From: an uncultured Pseudorhodoferax sp.
Lineage (GTDB): Bacteria > Pseudomonadota > Gammaproteobacteria > Burkholderiales > Burkholderiaceae
Reading direction: 5' to 3'
NCBI GenBank assembly: GCA_913776795.1
Contig: CAJYRH010000451.1
Coordinates: forward strand, 1-32,401
Length of the DNA: 32,401 bases
The translations under genes and the position numbers were made by a program. The notes below the pieces were generated by a model. It was not told the DNA's origin. It ran no database searches and saw only the letters and a list, made by a program, of their open reading frames with translations. Positions 1-7,358 of this stretch are shown here, piece after piece (within the stretch, counting starts at the first letter, position 1; every line of letters starts with the position of its first letter).

Positions 1-632
1 CTGCCCGGCACCAGCGGCTGCAGCTCCACGTCGCGCACGGGCAGCCACTCCAGGAAGGGCGTGCTGTCCAGGAACTCGACCAGCGCCTCCTCCAGGCGCT
101 CGAACACCTGCCCAAGGCCCAACGGCACGGCAGCAGGAAACAACAGCGCCAGCGGCCACAAGGCCAGCAGCACCAGTGCGCCGCGCGCATCCGGCGTCAA
201 CCACCCGGCGCGAAATCGGCTCCAGCGGTCGATGGTGCCCGTGCGCTGCAGCAGCCAGGCGAGCAGCGCGCCCAGCCAGGTGCCGGCCGCGTTGAGCGCG
301 AAATCGACATTGGAGGGCACGCGCCGCGGCAGGTAGCCCTGCGTTGTCTCCATCAGGAAAGACACGGCCGCACCCGCCAACGTTGCCAGCAGGACCGGCG
401 CCCGTGCGCGGCCCGACCGCAGTCCACCCAACGCCAGCAGGAAGCCCAGCGGCGCGTAGCCCACCACATTGATCTGCACGTCGAACCATGTCCACCAGCG
501 CGGCAGCGGGGCCGCCATGAAGGCCCAGGGCACGATGCCCTGGTCGCGCCACCCTTCGAACGGGAAGAGGCTGGCGTACACCACCAGCGCCAGGTAGACC
601 AGCGCCAGCGGCCAGGCCGAAGTCTTGTGCAT
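1..632 (-). CDS. VanZ-like family membrane protein (partial, C-terminus cut by window edge)
   Basis: The frame is open from an ATG at 632 down to the left edge, so about 210 residues are seen and the C-terminus is missing. It begins MHKTSAWPLALVYLALVVYA and has several hydrophobic helices. The motif 'INVVGYAPLGFLLA' near residues 53-66, followed by 'SFLMETTQGYLPRRVPSNVD' around 90-110, is the VanZ signature (N..GY.PLGF, E..Q...P.R..S..D). VanZ of Tn1546 gives teicoplanin resistance, but most chromosomal members have no known role, and I infer no drug phenotype here. The start lies 21 nt after the hemJ stop on the same strand, so it is probably co-transcribed with hemJ. The family call is firm and the function is unknown. 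Confidence 0.85.
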   Translation of the reverse strand, partial: MHKTSAWPLALVYLALVVYASLFPFEGWRDQGIVPWAFMAAPLPRWWTWFDVQINVVGYAPLGFLLALGGLRSGRARAPVLLATLAGAAVSFLMETTQGYLPRRVPSNVDFALNAAGTWLGALLAWLLQRTGTIDRWSRFRAGWLTPDARGALVLLALWPLALLFPAAVPLGLGQVFERLEEALVEFLDSTPFLEWLPVRDVELQPLVPG

Positions 633-653
633 GCCGCAGGGCGCCGCGCCGCC

Positions 654-1082
654 TCAGAACGGCTTGACGACGACCAGCACCACGGCTGCCACCAGCAGCA
701 GGACCGGCAGCTCGTTGAACCAGCGGTACCAGACGTGGCTGTGCGAGGAGCGGCCGCCACGCAGGTGGCGCAACTGCAGCGCGCAGGCATGGTGGTAGAG
801 CAGCACCAGCAGCACGACCAGCAGCTTGGCATGCATCCAGCCGTTGCCGGGGCCGCGGCCAATGCCGTAGTGCAGCCACAGCACCAGCCCCAGGACCAGC
901 GCAGGCACGGCCAGCAGCGTGGTGAAGCGCAGCAGCTTGCGCGCCATCAGCAGCAGGCGCTCGCGCTCGGCGTCCGAACCTGGCGGCACCATGGCCAGGT
1001 TCACGAAGATGCGCGGCAGATAGAACAGCCCGGCAAACCAGCTGGCCACGAAGACGATATGGAAAGCCTTGACCCACAGCAT
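654..1082 (-). CDS. hemJ: Protoporphyrinogen IX oxidase HemJ (CopD-like membrane protein)
   Basis: HemJ is the membrane enzyme that oxidises protoporphyrinogen IX to protoporphyrin IX late in haem synthesis; it is used by many proteobacteria that lack HemG and HemY. The 142-residue protein begins MLWVKAFHIVFVASWFAGLF, the typical HemJ N-terminus with the conserved His near residue 8 and Trp 15, and continues 'FYLPRIFVN'. Four hydrophobic helices follow, with 'WMHAKLLVVLLV' around residue 81, the helix carrying the second conserved His and Lys. An upstream in-frame ATG at 1148 would add 22 residues that do not match the family, so I chose 1082. The gene is divergent from hemB, which fits a haem role. 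A terminator-like hairpin lies just upstream in its leader (see 1103-1142). Confidence 0.88.
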   Translation of the reverse strand: MLWVKAFHIVFVASWFAGLFYLPRIFVNLAMVPPGSDAERERLLLMARKLLRFTTLLAVPALVLGLVLWLHYGIGRGPGNGWMHAKLLVVLLVLLYHHACALQLRHLRGGRSSHSHVWYRWFNELPVLLLVAAVVLVVVKPF

Positions 1083-1102
1083 CGGCAAAGTGTAGGCGAC
1101 AC

Positions 1103-1142
1103 AAAAAAATACCCCGGCCGGTGCAAGCACAGCGGGCCGGGG
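1103..1142 (-). terminator. Intrinsic-terminator-like hairpin in the hemJ leader
   Basis: On the minus strand CCCCGGCC and GGCCGGGG (1142-1135 and 1119-1112) form a perfect 8-bp stem with a 15-nt loop that itself contains GTGCAAGCAC. The stem is followed by TA and seven T residues (1109-1103). This is the full layout of a rho-independent terminator, yet it ends only 21 nt before the hemJ start codon and points into hemJ. It could be an attenuator in the leader or a block on antisense transcripts from hemB. I found no convincing promoter between it and hemJ. Confidence 0.6.
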
Positions 1143-1228
1143 TGGCAAGCCTGTTGGTTGTTACACGTCAAGGCCCCCGCTCAGGGAGGTGAAGCGGGCA
1201 GGCGGCGGACCGCCCATGGGCAATCTAG

Positions 1229-2323
<1,095 letters not shown>

Positions 2324-2334
2324 CCACACCCTCG

Positions 2335-3432
2335 ATGCAGATCGTCGAGTTCAGCCCCGGCACCCTGCGCTTTGCCGAGGAGTTGCCGGAGCGCGCGCCG
2401 GATGGCGGCTTCGTCTGGCTCTTCCTCGAACGCGAAAGCCTGGACACGGACCTTCCGGCCGTGCAACGCGCGGCGCAGCAACTGGGCGGCTCGCAACTGC
2501 TCGACCTGCATTGCGCCGACCTGGTCAATGCGGCCCACCCCTCGCATTACGACTACACCTCGGTCTACGACCTCATCGTGTTCCGCCGGCTCGCGACGCA
2601 GGAGGAAAGCGGCAACGAGGCCGAGCCGAATGGCCCCGCCCGCTCCATGCCGGCCGCCTTCCGGCGCATCAGCACGCGCGCCGTGGGGTTCGCGGTATTC
2701 GACCGGCTGCTGGTCAGCGTGCACCCGGCCGGCTGCTTCACCGCGCGTGCCTTCCTGCAGCGCTACCTGGCCGACGCGGTGCACAGCGATGGGCTGACGA
2801 CCAGCGTGCGCAACCGGCTGCCGACCACACCGGCGGACCTCATGCTGCGCATGGTCAACGTCATGGTGGATAGCTACCTGGAGCTGCGCAAGGTGCTGAG
2901 CCAGCAACTGGACCACTGGCAGCAGGAACTGCTGCGGCCCGGCTCGCGCTTCTCGAACTGGAATGCGCTCATGGCCGCCCGCAACGAACTGCACATGCTG
3001 GAAGACCTCTGCGAGGAACAGCACGACGCCATGCAGGAATGGCTGGACACGCTGCGCGAGCAGCCCGCGGGCGCCATGCCCCAGGCCGAGCGCGACGGCC
3101 TGATCGCGCGCTCGCGCGACGTGATCGAGCACATCCAGCGCGTCGTCCACCATGTGCGCCGGCTCGAGCAGAACGCCGAGACCGTGGTGCAGATCCATTT
3201 CTCGGCGCAGAGCAACCGCACGAACGACATCATGCGCATCCTGACGGCGCTGACGGCCGTATTCCTGCCGCTCAACCTCATTGCCGGCATCTTCGGGATG
3301 AACTTCGAGTTCATCCCGCTCATCCACCAGCAGGACGGCTTCTGGTGGGCGATGGGCGCCATGGTGGCCATCGCCGCTGTGCTGATCGTGCTGTTCCGGC
3401 GCAAGCGCTACCTCGCGCGCACCGGGCGCTGA
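2335..3432 (+). CDS. CorA-family divalent metal ion transporter
   Basis: CorA proteins are homopentameric inner-membrane channels for Mg2+, Co2+ or, in the ZntB branch, Zn2+. The 365-residue protein has a long, charged, mostly helical cytoplasmic N-terminal domain (about 1-295) and two C-terminal transmembrane helices. The first ends in the selectivity motif GMN at 321-323 ('GIFGMNFE'), and the second spans about 338-356 before a basic tail. The usual residue before GMN is Tyr; here it is Phe. The ATG lies 11 nt after hemB, so the two are probably one transcript. The family is clear; Mg2+ versus Zn2+ or Co2+ cannot be decided from the sequence. Confidence 0.9.
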   Translation: MQIVEFSPGTLRFAEELPERAPDGGFVWLFLERESLDTDLPAVQRAAQQLGGSQLLDLHCADLVNAAHPSHYDYTSVYDLIVFRRLATQEESGNEAEPNGPARSMPAAFRRISTRAVGFAVFDRLLVSVHPAGCFTARAFLQRYLADAVHSDGLTTSVRNRLPTTPADLMLRMVNVMVDSYLELRKVLSQQLDHWQQELLRPGSRFSNWNALMAARNELHMLEDLCEEQHDAMQEWLDTLREQPAGAMPQAERDGLIARSRDVIEHIQRVVHHVRRLEQNAETVVQIHFSAQSNRTNDIMRILTALTAVFLPLNLIAGIFGMNFEFIPLIHQQDGFWWAMGAMVAIAAVLIVLFRRKRYLARTGR

Positions 3433-3439
3433 GCCTGTC

Positions 3440-3458
3440 GCCGGGCACAGGGCCCGGC
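3440..3458. terminator. Hairpin between convergent corA-like and Sel1 genes
   Basis: GCCGGGC (3440-3446) and GCCCGGC (3452-3458) form a perfect 7-bp stem with a 5-nt loop. It fills most of the 28-nt gap between two convergent stop codons. There is no T tract on either side, so it may be a weak or bidirectional terminator or a barrier to 3' degradation. Confidence 0.5.
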
Positions 3459-3460
3459 AG

Positions 3461-5011
3461 TCAGCCGGCCAGCGCAAGCTCCAAAGGCTTCTTGGCGCGG
3501 AAGGCCCACTTCGGGCCCAGGCGAAACGACTCCAGCTGGGTGGAGCTGGCCTCGGCGAAGAACAGGTCCTCGTTCAGGCCCAGCCGCTCGAACGCACGGC
3601 GCTGGCGCACCGAACGGCGGCGCAGGTCGCCTTCGAAGGCAGTGCTGTCGCCGCGCGACTGTTCGAAGAAGGCCGCGGCGCGCGCCAGGTTCTGCGCCGC
3701 CTGCTCGGTCAGCGCCGGCACGGCCCGCGGGGCCGACAGGCGCGCCTGGGTGATGAACGGGTTGCGCCCGACCAGCAGGCCCCAGGGACGGCGGCCCTCT
3801 GCCGGGTCCACGCTCAGCGCCTCGAGCTTGGTCAGGCCGAAATCGCGCGCCAGCGTCAGCCGCATCGCCAGCCAGGGATCGCTCTGGCGCAACTGCTCGA
3901 TCGCGCTGCGCGCCGTGGCCTCGTCGCCGGCCACGGGCAGCACCAGCGACTGCAGCAGGCGCCGCGCATGCGCGTCCCCCTGCGCCGCGGCGGCATGCAG
4001 CCAACCGATCGCCTGCTCGCTTTCGGCCAGCGTGGTGGCGGCACGCAGCGACAGGGCGCCGAGCTTGCGCTGGGCTTCGGCCTGGCCGAGGGCGGCCGCC
4101 TTTTCCAGGAAGAAGCGCGCCAGCTGCGGGTTGGACACCGACAGGCGGTGGTCCGAGTGCATGGCGTAAAGGTCCAGCCAGGCATCGTCGCGGCCCGCAT
4201 CGGCCGCGCGCAGCAACAGCGCCACACCCTTGCGCATGTTGCTGCCGGTGGCGAGGCGCGCCGGGCTCAGGCCACCGTGCGCGATGCCGCACAGCGCGCG
4301 GCCGAGCAGGCAGGCCGCGTCGCGCTCGCCGCGTGCAATCGCCATCTCCAGGCTCGCCTCCACCTGCTCGGGCAGCAGGCCGCGCAGCTCGCGGCCCTGG
4401 CGCTCGGCCAACAGCACCGCCGCCACGACCAGGTCCGACAGGCCGTGCGTGAGCCGAGGCGCCAGCAGCAAGGCGACGTGCACGCAATCGAGCAACAGGT
4501 CCAGCGTGCCGCCGTCGCGGGCCTGGCGAGCCGCCATGACCGCCACCTGCGCCACGTCCACCGCGGCACTGCCGGCCACCGCGCGCAGCATGGCGGGCAA
4601 GGCATCGGCCGTGCGCGCCTGCCGCAGCGCGGCGACGGCCTGGCGGGCTTCCACGTGCCCCCCTGTGGCGGCGGCTTCCAGCCAGGACTGACCGGCATCG
4701 ACCCGGCTGTGCTGCAGGCAGAGCCACACACCGAGCTTGAACTGGGCCAGCAGGCTGCCGGCGCCCGCCGCCTTGCGCAGCGCCTCGTCCTGCTGCAACT
4801 GCAGCAGGTCCTGCAGCGCAAGGCTCTCGGCGATGGTGCGGGCCGTCTCGATCCGGTCGCGCACGCTGGGGTGGGCCAGGTACTCCATGCCGGTGGCCAC
4901 ATGGCGCGGAAAGCCGTCGCCTCCCACCAGATAGCGGCGTCCGGCCTCGCTGCGCGCTGCGGCGTCCCCCTGGCGGGCGAGGGCCAGCAGTTGAATGTCT
5001 TGTCGGCGCAT
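3461..5011 (-). CDS. Sel1/TPR-like repeat protein
   Basis: The 516-residue protein is built of helical pairs rich in Ala and Leu. Clear Sel1-type units occur in the C-terminal half, for example 'ARFFLEKAAALGQAEAQRKL' followed by 'AIGWLHAAAAQGDAHARRLL'. Sel1 repeats form solenoids that bind other proteins. There is no signal peptide or membrane segment, so a cytosolic adaptor is most likely. I chose ATG 5011 (MRRQDIQLLALARQGDAAAR) because a GGAGC stretch lies shortly upstream and the 40 residues from the in-frame codon at 5131 look like non-coding leader. The gene stands alone; its leader holds two related perfect inverted repeats (5027-5042 and 5141-5156), which suggest specific regulation. 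The partner is unknown. Confidence 0.8.
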   Translation of the reverse strand: MRRQDIQLLALARQGDAAARSEAGRRYLVGGDGFPRHVATGMEYLAHPSVRDRIETARTIAESLALQDLLQLQQDEALRKAAGAGSLLAQFKLGVWLCLQHSRVDAGQSWLEAAATGGHVEARQAVAALRQARTADALPAMLRAVAGSAAVDVAQVAVMAARQARDGGTLDLLLDCVHVALLLAPRLTHGLSDLVVAAVLLAERQGRELRGLLPEQVEASLEMAIARGERDAACLLGRALCGIAHGGLSPARLATGSNMRKGVALLLRAADAGRDDAWLDLYAMHSDHRLSVSNPQLARFFLEKAAALGQAEAQRKLGALSLRAATTLAESEQAIGWLHAAAAQGDAHARRLLQSLVLPVAGDEATARSAIEQLRQSDPWLAMRLTLARDFGLTKLEALSVDPAEGRRPWGLLVGRNPFITQARLSAPRAVPALTEQAAQNLARAAAFFEQSRGDSTAFEGDLRRRSVRQRRAFERLGLNEDLFFAEASSTQLESFRLGPKWAFRAKKPLELALAG

Positions 5012-5026
5012 GTCTTCGGCTCCTGT

Positions 5027-5042
5027 GTTGCAAGAATGCAAC
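5027..5042. promoter_or_regulatory. Inverted repeat in the Sel1-gene leader, related to 5141-5156
   Basis: GTTGCA-AGAA-TGCAAC is a perfect 6-4-6 palindrome 15 nt upstream of the Sel1 gene start codon. It shares the pattern RTTRCA-N4-TGYAAY with the repeat at 5141-5156, and the 4-nt centre is the same (AGAA) on opposite strands. It could be a protein operator or, in mRNA, a tight hairpin just before the ribosome site. Confidence 0.5.
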
Positions 5043-5140
5043 GTTTGTGGTGGCTGGATCGCCCGGTGGGGATTCGACCCCTGCGGTTTTGGATGCCGGA
5101 AAGAATAGACCTGCCCACCTGTCAGCAGCATTTCGCCTAA

Positions 5141-5156
5141 ATTACATTCTTGTAAT
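5141..5156. promoter_or_regulatory. Inverted repeat in the Sel1-gene promoter region
   Basis: ATTACA-TTCT-TGTAAT is a perfect 6-4-6 palindrome. Read on the minus strand it is ATTACA-AGAA-TGTAAT, close to the repeat at 5027-5042. The two centres are 114 bp apart, about eleven helical turns. The sequence does not match CRP, FNR or beta-proteobacterial LexA consensus sites. I treat it as a candidate operator. Confidence 0.5.
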
Positions 5157-5166
5157 GATCAATAGT

Positions 5167-5184
5167 GGTAACCCGAGAGTTACC
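5167..5184. promoter_or_regulatory. Short inverted repeat GGTAAC-N6-GTTACC
   Basis: This is a perfect 6-6-6 inverted repeat between the porin terminator and the 5141-5156 palindrome. It has a different sequence from the other two. Its role is not clear; it could be a further operator for the Sel1 gene. Confidence 0.35.
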
Positions 5185-5194
5185 AGTACACAAC

Positions 5195-5224
5195 AAAAAG
5201 CCCGCCTCTCGGAAAGAGACGGGC
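5195..5224 (-). terminator. Rho-independent terminator of the porin gene
   Basis: On the minus strand GCCCGTCTCT (5224-5215) pairs with AGAGGCGGGC (5209-5200), including one T-G pair, around a 5-nt loop. It is followed by TTTTT (5199-5195) and TGTTGT. It lies about 50 nt after the porin stop codon, in the right orientation. Confidence 0.9.
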
Positions 5225-5275
5225 AACAAAGTCACCTTGGAGAAGCTCGCCAATCGAATGGCGAAGCGGTGATGC

Positions 5276-6325
5276 TTAGAAGGCGTGGCGCAGGCCGATG
5301 TCCAGACCCTTGGAGTTGTCGCCCAGACCGGTCGTGGAACCGTTCAGTGCCAGGTTTGCACCGTCCTTGTTCTTCAGGTAGGCAAACGTGCTGTACAGGG
5401 CCGTACGCTTGGACAGGTTGTGAACGTACCCGATCGCGAACTTGTCAGCACGGACTTCGGTGTCACGCTGGCTTGCGCGGGTCCAGGAAGCACGGATCAG
5501 GCCAGCACCGACCGGCACGGTCGTGCCAACGGTGTACAGGCGGGTCTTCGCGTCCAGACCGGCGCCTTCGCCTTCGTCCTGGCCAATGGACAGCAGCAGC
5601 TTGGCGACGCCGAAGTCATAGGAACCACCGAAGTTCATGGTCTTGGAATCGACGGTCCCCGTGAAGGCGGGGCTCGTGCCTACGGCGTAATCGCTCTTGC
5701 CATAGGCCACACCGACGCTGATCGGGCCGTTTTCGTAGCCGACGCGGACACCGTAGCCGTTGCCATACTGGTCTTGGTTGCTGGCCAGGCTCTGGCTGCG
5801 GCCGTTGCGGTAGTACTGGGCTTGGGCGAAGAAACCACCCAGAACCTTGGGCGTGAAGTAGGAGACCGCGTTGCTGGTGCGGGTTTGCAGGCCGTAAGCC
5901 AGGCCCAGATCCTGGGTTTCCAGGATGGCACCAGCGCCGTTGTCGCCGAAGGCGTCGTACAGGTTGTTGTAGGGCGCGGTGAAGTCGCGGCCCAGGCGGA
6001 TTTCGCCCCAGCTGTCGCCCATCAGGCTGACGGTGGAACGACGGGTGAACGCCAGCGCATTGCTGTTCTGGCCGTTGCCGTTGTTGATGGTGTAACCAGC
6101 CTCGAGCCAGAAGCCTGCCTTCAGACCGCCACCCAGGTCTTCCACGCCGCGGAAGCCGATGCGGCTGGTCGACAGACCGCCGCTACCCAGACCGGTGTTG
6201 TTGTCGATGCTGCCGCGGCCGACCTGGACCGTTGCGTCGGCGATACCGAACAGCGTGACAGACGATTGGGCGTAGGAAGCGGAAGCGGCAGCGGCCAGCA
6301 CAGCCAGCGTTGCGATCTTTTTCAT
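5276..6325 (-). CDS. Gram-negative general porin (Omp32-like)
   Basis: This is an outer-membrane trimeric beta-barrel porin of the type dominant in Comamonadaceae, letting small, often anionic, solutes through. The 349-residue precursor starts MKKIATLAVLAAAASASYA, a signal peptide cut before Gln, and continues 'QSSVTLFGIADATVQVG', the classical first strand. The end 'LDIGLRHAF' has the C-terminal Phe needed for barrel assembly. AAGGA sits 5 nt before ATG 6325, which decides this start over ATG 6331, six bases further upstream. Its codon use is less GC-rich than its neighbours, as expected for a highly expressed gene. A structured leader lies at 6356-6391 and a strong terminator follows. The response-regulator gene is divergent and could control it (inference). 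Confidence 0.95.
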   Translation of the reverse strand: MKKIATLAVLAAAASASYAQSSVTLFGIADATVQVGRGSIDNNTGLGSGGLSTSRIGFRGVEDLGGGLKAGFWLEAGYTINNGNGQNSNALAFTRRSTVSLMGDSWGEIRLGRDFTAPYNNLYDAFGDNGAGAILETQDLGLAYGLQTRTSNAVSYFTPKVLGGFFAQAQYYRNGRSQSLASNQDQYGNGYGVRVGYENGPISVGVAYGKSDYAVGTSPAFTGTVDSKTMNFGGSYDFGVAKLLLSIGQDEGEGAGLDAKTRLYTVGTTVPVGAGLIRASWTRASQRDTEVRADKFAIGYVHNLSKRTALYSTFAYLKNKDGANLALNGSTTGLGDNSKGLDIGLRHAF

Positions 6326-6355
6326 GGTCATCCTTGAGTGAGGTTTCGTGATCGG

Positions 6356-6391
6356 GGTCATGTCCCGCGACTCTTCGCAGAGAACATGACC
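6356..6391 (-). promoter_or_regulatory. Structured 5' leader hairpin of the porin mRNA
   Basis: GGTCATGT and ACATGACC (6391-6384 and 6363-6356, minus strand) form an 8-bp outer stem. Inside it CTCT-GCGA-AGAG makes a small hairpin closed by a GNRA tetraloop. The element ends 30 nt before the porin start codon, so it would lie near the 5' end of the mRNA. Such 5' stem-loops stabilise porin mRNAs like ompA; that role here is inference. A protein operator is the alternative. Confidence 0.5.
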
Positions 6392-6445
6392 GTGAGCGTA
6401 GGGACCGACCGACCGCGCCGACAGGCCCGGTGTCGCAAAGCCGGG

Positions 6446-6466
6446 GGGGGCGTTCGCAATGCCCCC
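6446..6466. other. G-run/C-run hairpin in intergenic DNA
   Basis: GGGGGC (6446-6451) and GCCCCC (6461-6466) pair around a 9-nt loop, and GCCTTTT follows on the plus strand. It resembles a weak terminator in the plus direction, but no plus-strand gene precedes it. It may insulate the two divergent genes. Confidence 0.3.
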
Positions 6467-6624
6467 GCCTTTTGGGCCCAAGCTGTTTCTCCTTCACCAC
6501 AGGAGATTCGGTCGCCACAGCCTGCCTTGATGCGCGCCACGGCGGGCGGCAGCTATTTCCAGTTCGGCAACAGTGCGTTGCCCGCGTTCGTCTTGATGGC
6601 GTCAGAAGCGCCTCCTACAGTCCT

Positions 6625-6639
6625 GTCACCTTCCCGTCA
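6625..6639 (+). promoter_or_regulatory. Tandem GTCA half-sites, likely OmpR-type operator
   Basis: GTCA occurs at 6625-6628 and 6636-6639, an 11-bp period, within CTGTCACC-TTCC-CGTCAGG, 41 nt before the regulator start codon. OmpR-family dimers bind direct half-sites about one helical turn apart, so this is a candidate autoregulatory site for the adjacent response regulator. This is inferred from spacing only. Confidence 0.4.
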
Positions 6640-6680
6640 GGTCGGGCACGGCACCGCCGTCCCGGCCAAGGACTGATCCC

Positions 6681-7358
6681 ATGCGCCTGCTTTCGATCGA
6701 AGACGAACCCACGACCGCCGCCTACCTGCACAAGGGCCTCACCGAGCATGGCCATGTGGTCGACACCGCGCAGGACGGCATCGAGGGCCTGCACCTGGCC
6801 ACCTCGGGCCGCTATGACCTGATCCTGCTGGACGTGAGCCTGCCCGGTGCCGACGGCTGGCAGGTGCTGGAAAGCCTGCGCACGCGCCGACACACGCCGG
6901 TCTTCATGCTGAGCGGGCACGACCAGGTCGAAGACCGGGTACGGGGCCTGCAGCTCGGCGCCGACGACTACCTCGTCAAGCCGTTTGCCTTCTCCGAACT
7001 GCTGGCGCGCATCCAGGCCGTGGCGCGCCGCGCCACCCGGCCGGCGGCCGATCCCGTGGTGCAGGTGGCCGACCTGGAGGTGGACAGCGCCCGCCGGCTC
7101 GTGCGCCGCGGCGGCCAGCGCCTGGACCTCACAACCAAGGAGTTTGCGCTGCTCGACTACCTGGCACGCCACCTCGGGCAAGTGGTCTCGCGCACCCTGA
7201 TCGCCGAGAACTGCTGGGACATGCACTTCGACAGCGATACCAACGTCATCGATGTCGCTGTGCGGCGGCTGCGCGCCAAGGTCGACGACCCGTTCGTGGA
7301 AAAGCTCATCCACACCATCCGCGGCGTCGGGTATGTCCTCGATTCCCGCCCCGCCTGA
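6681..7358 (+). CDS. OmpR/CusR-family DNA-binding response regulator
   Basis: The 225-residue protein has an N-terminal receiver domain (1-118) with acidic pocket E7/D8, phospho-acceptor D51 in 'LILLDVSLPG', S78 at the switch position and K100 in 'ADDYLVKPF'. A C-terminal winged helix (about 128-222) ends 'LIHTIRGVGYVLD', typical of the CusR/CopR/QseB group. It acts as a phosphorylation-dependent transcription factor. The partner kinase gene starts inside its last codons (26-nt overlap), so the pair is translationally coupled. The signal is unknown: metals are possible by family, and the divergent porin gene is a plausible target. Tandem half-sites upstream suggest autoregulation. Confidence 0.93.
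   Translation: MRLLSIEDEPTTAAYLHKGLTEHGHVVDTAQDGIEGLHLATSGRYDLILLDVSLPGADGWQVLESLRTRRHTPVFMLSGHDQVEDRVRGLQLGADDYLVKPFAFSELLARIQAVARRATRPAADPVVQVADLEVDSARRLVRRGGQRLDLTTKEFALLDYLARHLGQVVSRTLIAENCWDMHFDSDTNVIDVAVRRLRAKVDDPFVEKLIHTIRGVGYVLDSRPA

Larger units (their letters stand above)
5012..5275. other. Intergenic region between the Sel1 and porin genes
   Basis: This 264-bp gap has no credible gene. It is richer in A+T than its neighbours and holds three perfect inverted repeats plus the porin terminator, listed separately. The Sel1 promoter must lie here; a possible -35 on the minus strand is TTGATC (5161-5156), which touches the 5141-5156 palindrome, but no convincing -10 is visible. Confidence 0.6.
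6326..6680. other. Divergent regulatory region between porin and two-component genes
   Basis: These 355 bp hold no credible gene. They contain a leader hairpin for the porin (6356-6391), a G/C-run hairpin (6446-6466) and OmpR-type tandem half-sites near the regulator gene (6625-6639). Porin transcription probably starts near 6400, where minus-strand TACGCT is a weak -10; no good -35 is visible. Confidence 0.6.

Noticed and set aside
5055..5090. GGGGATTCGACCCC, like a tRNA T-arm
   Set aside because: The loop is 6 nt, and no acceptor, D or anticodon arm can be built around it on either strand.
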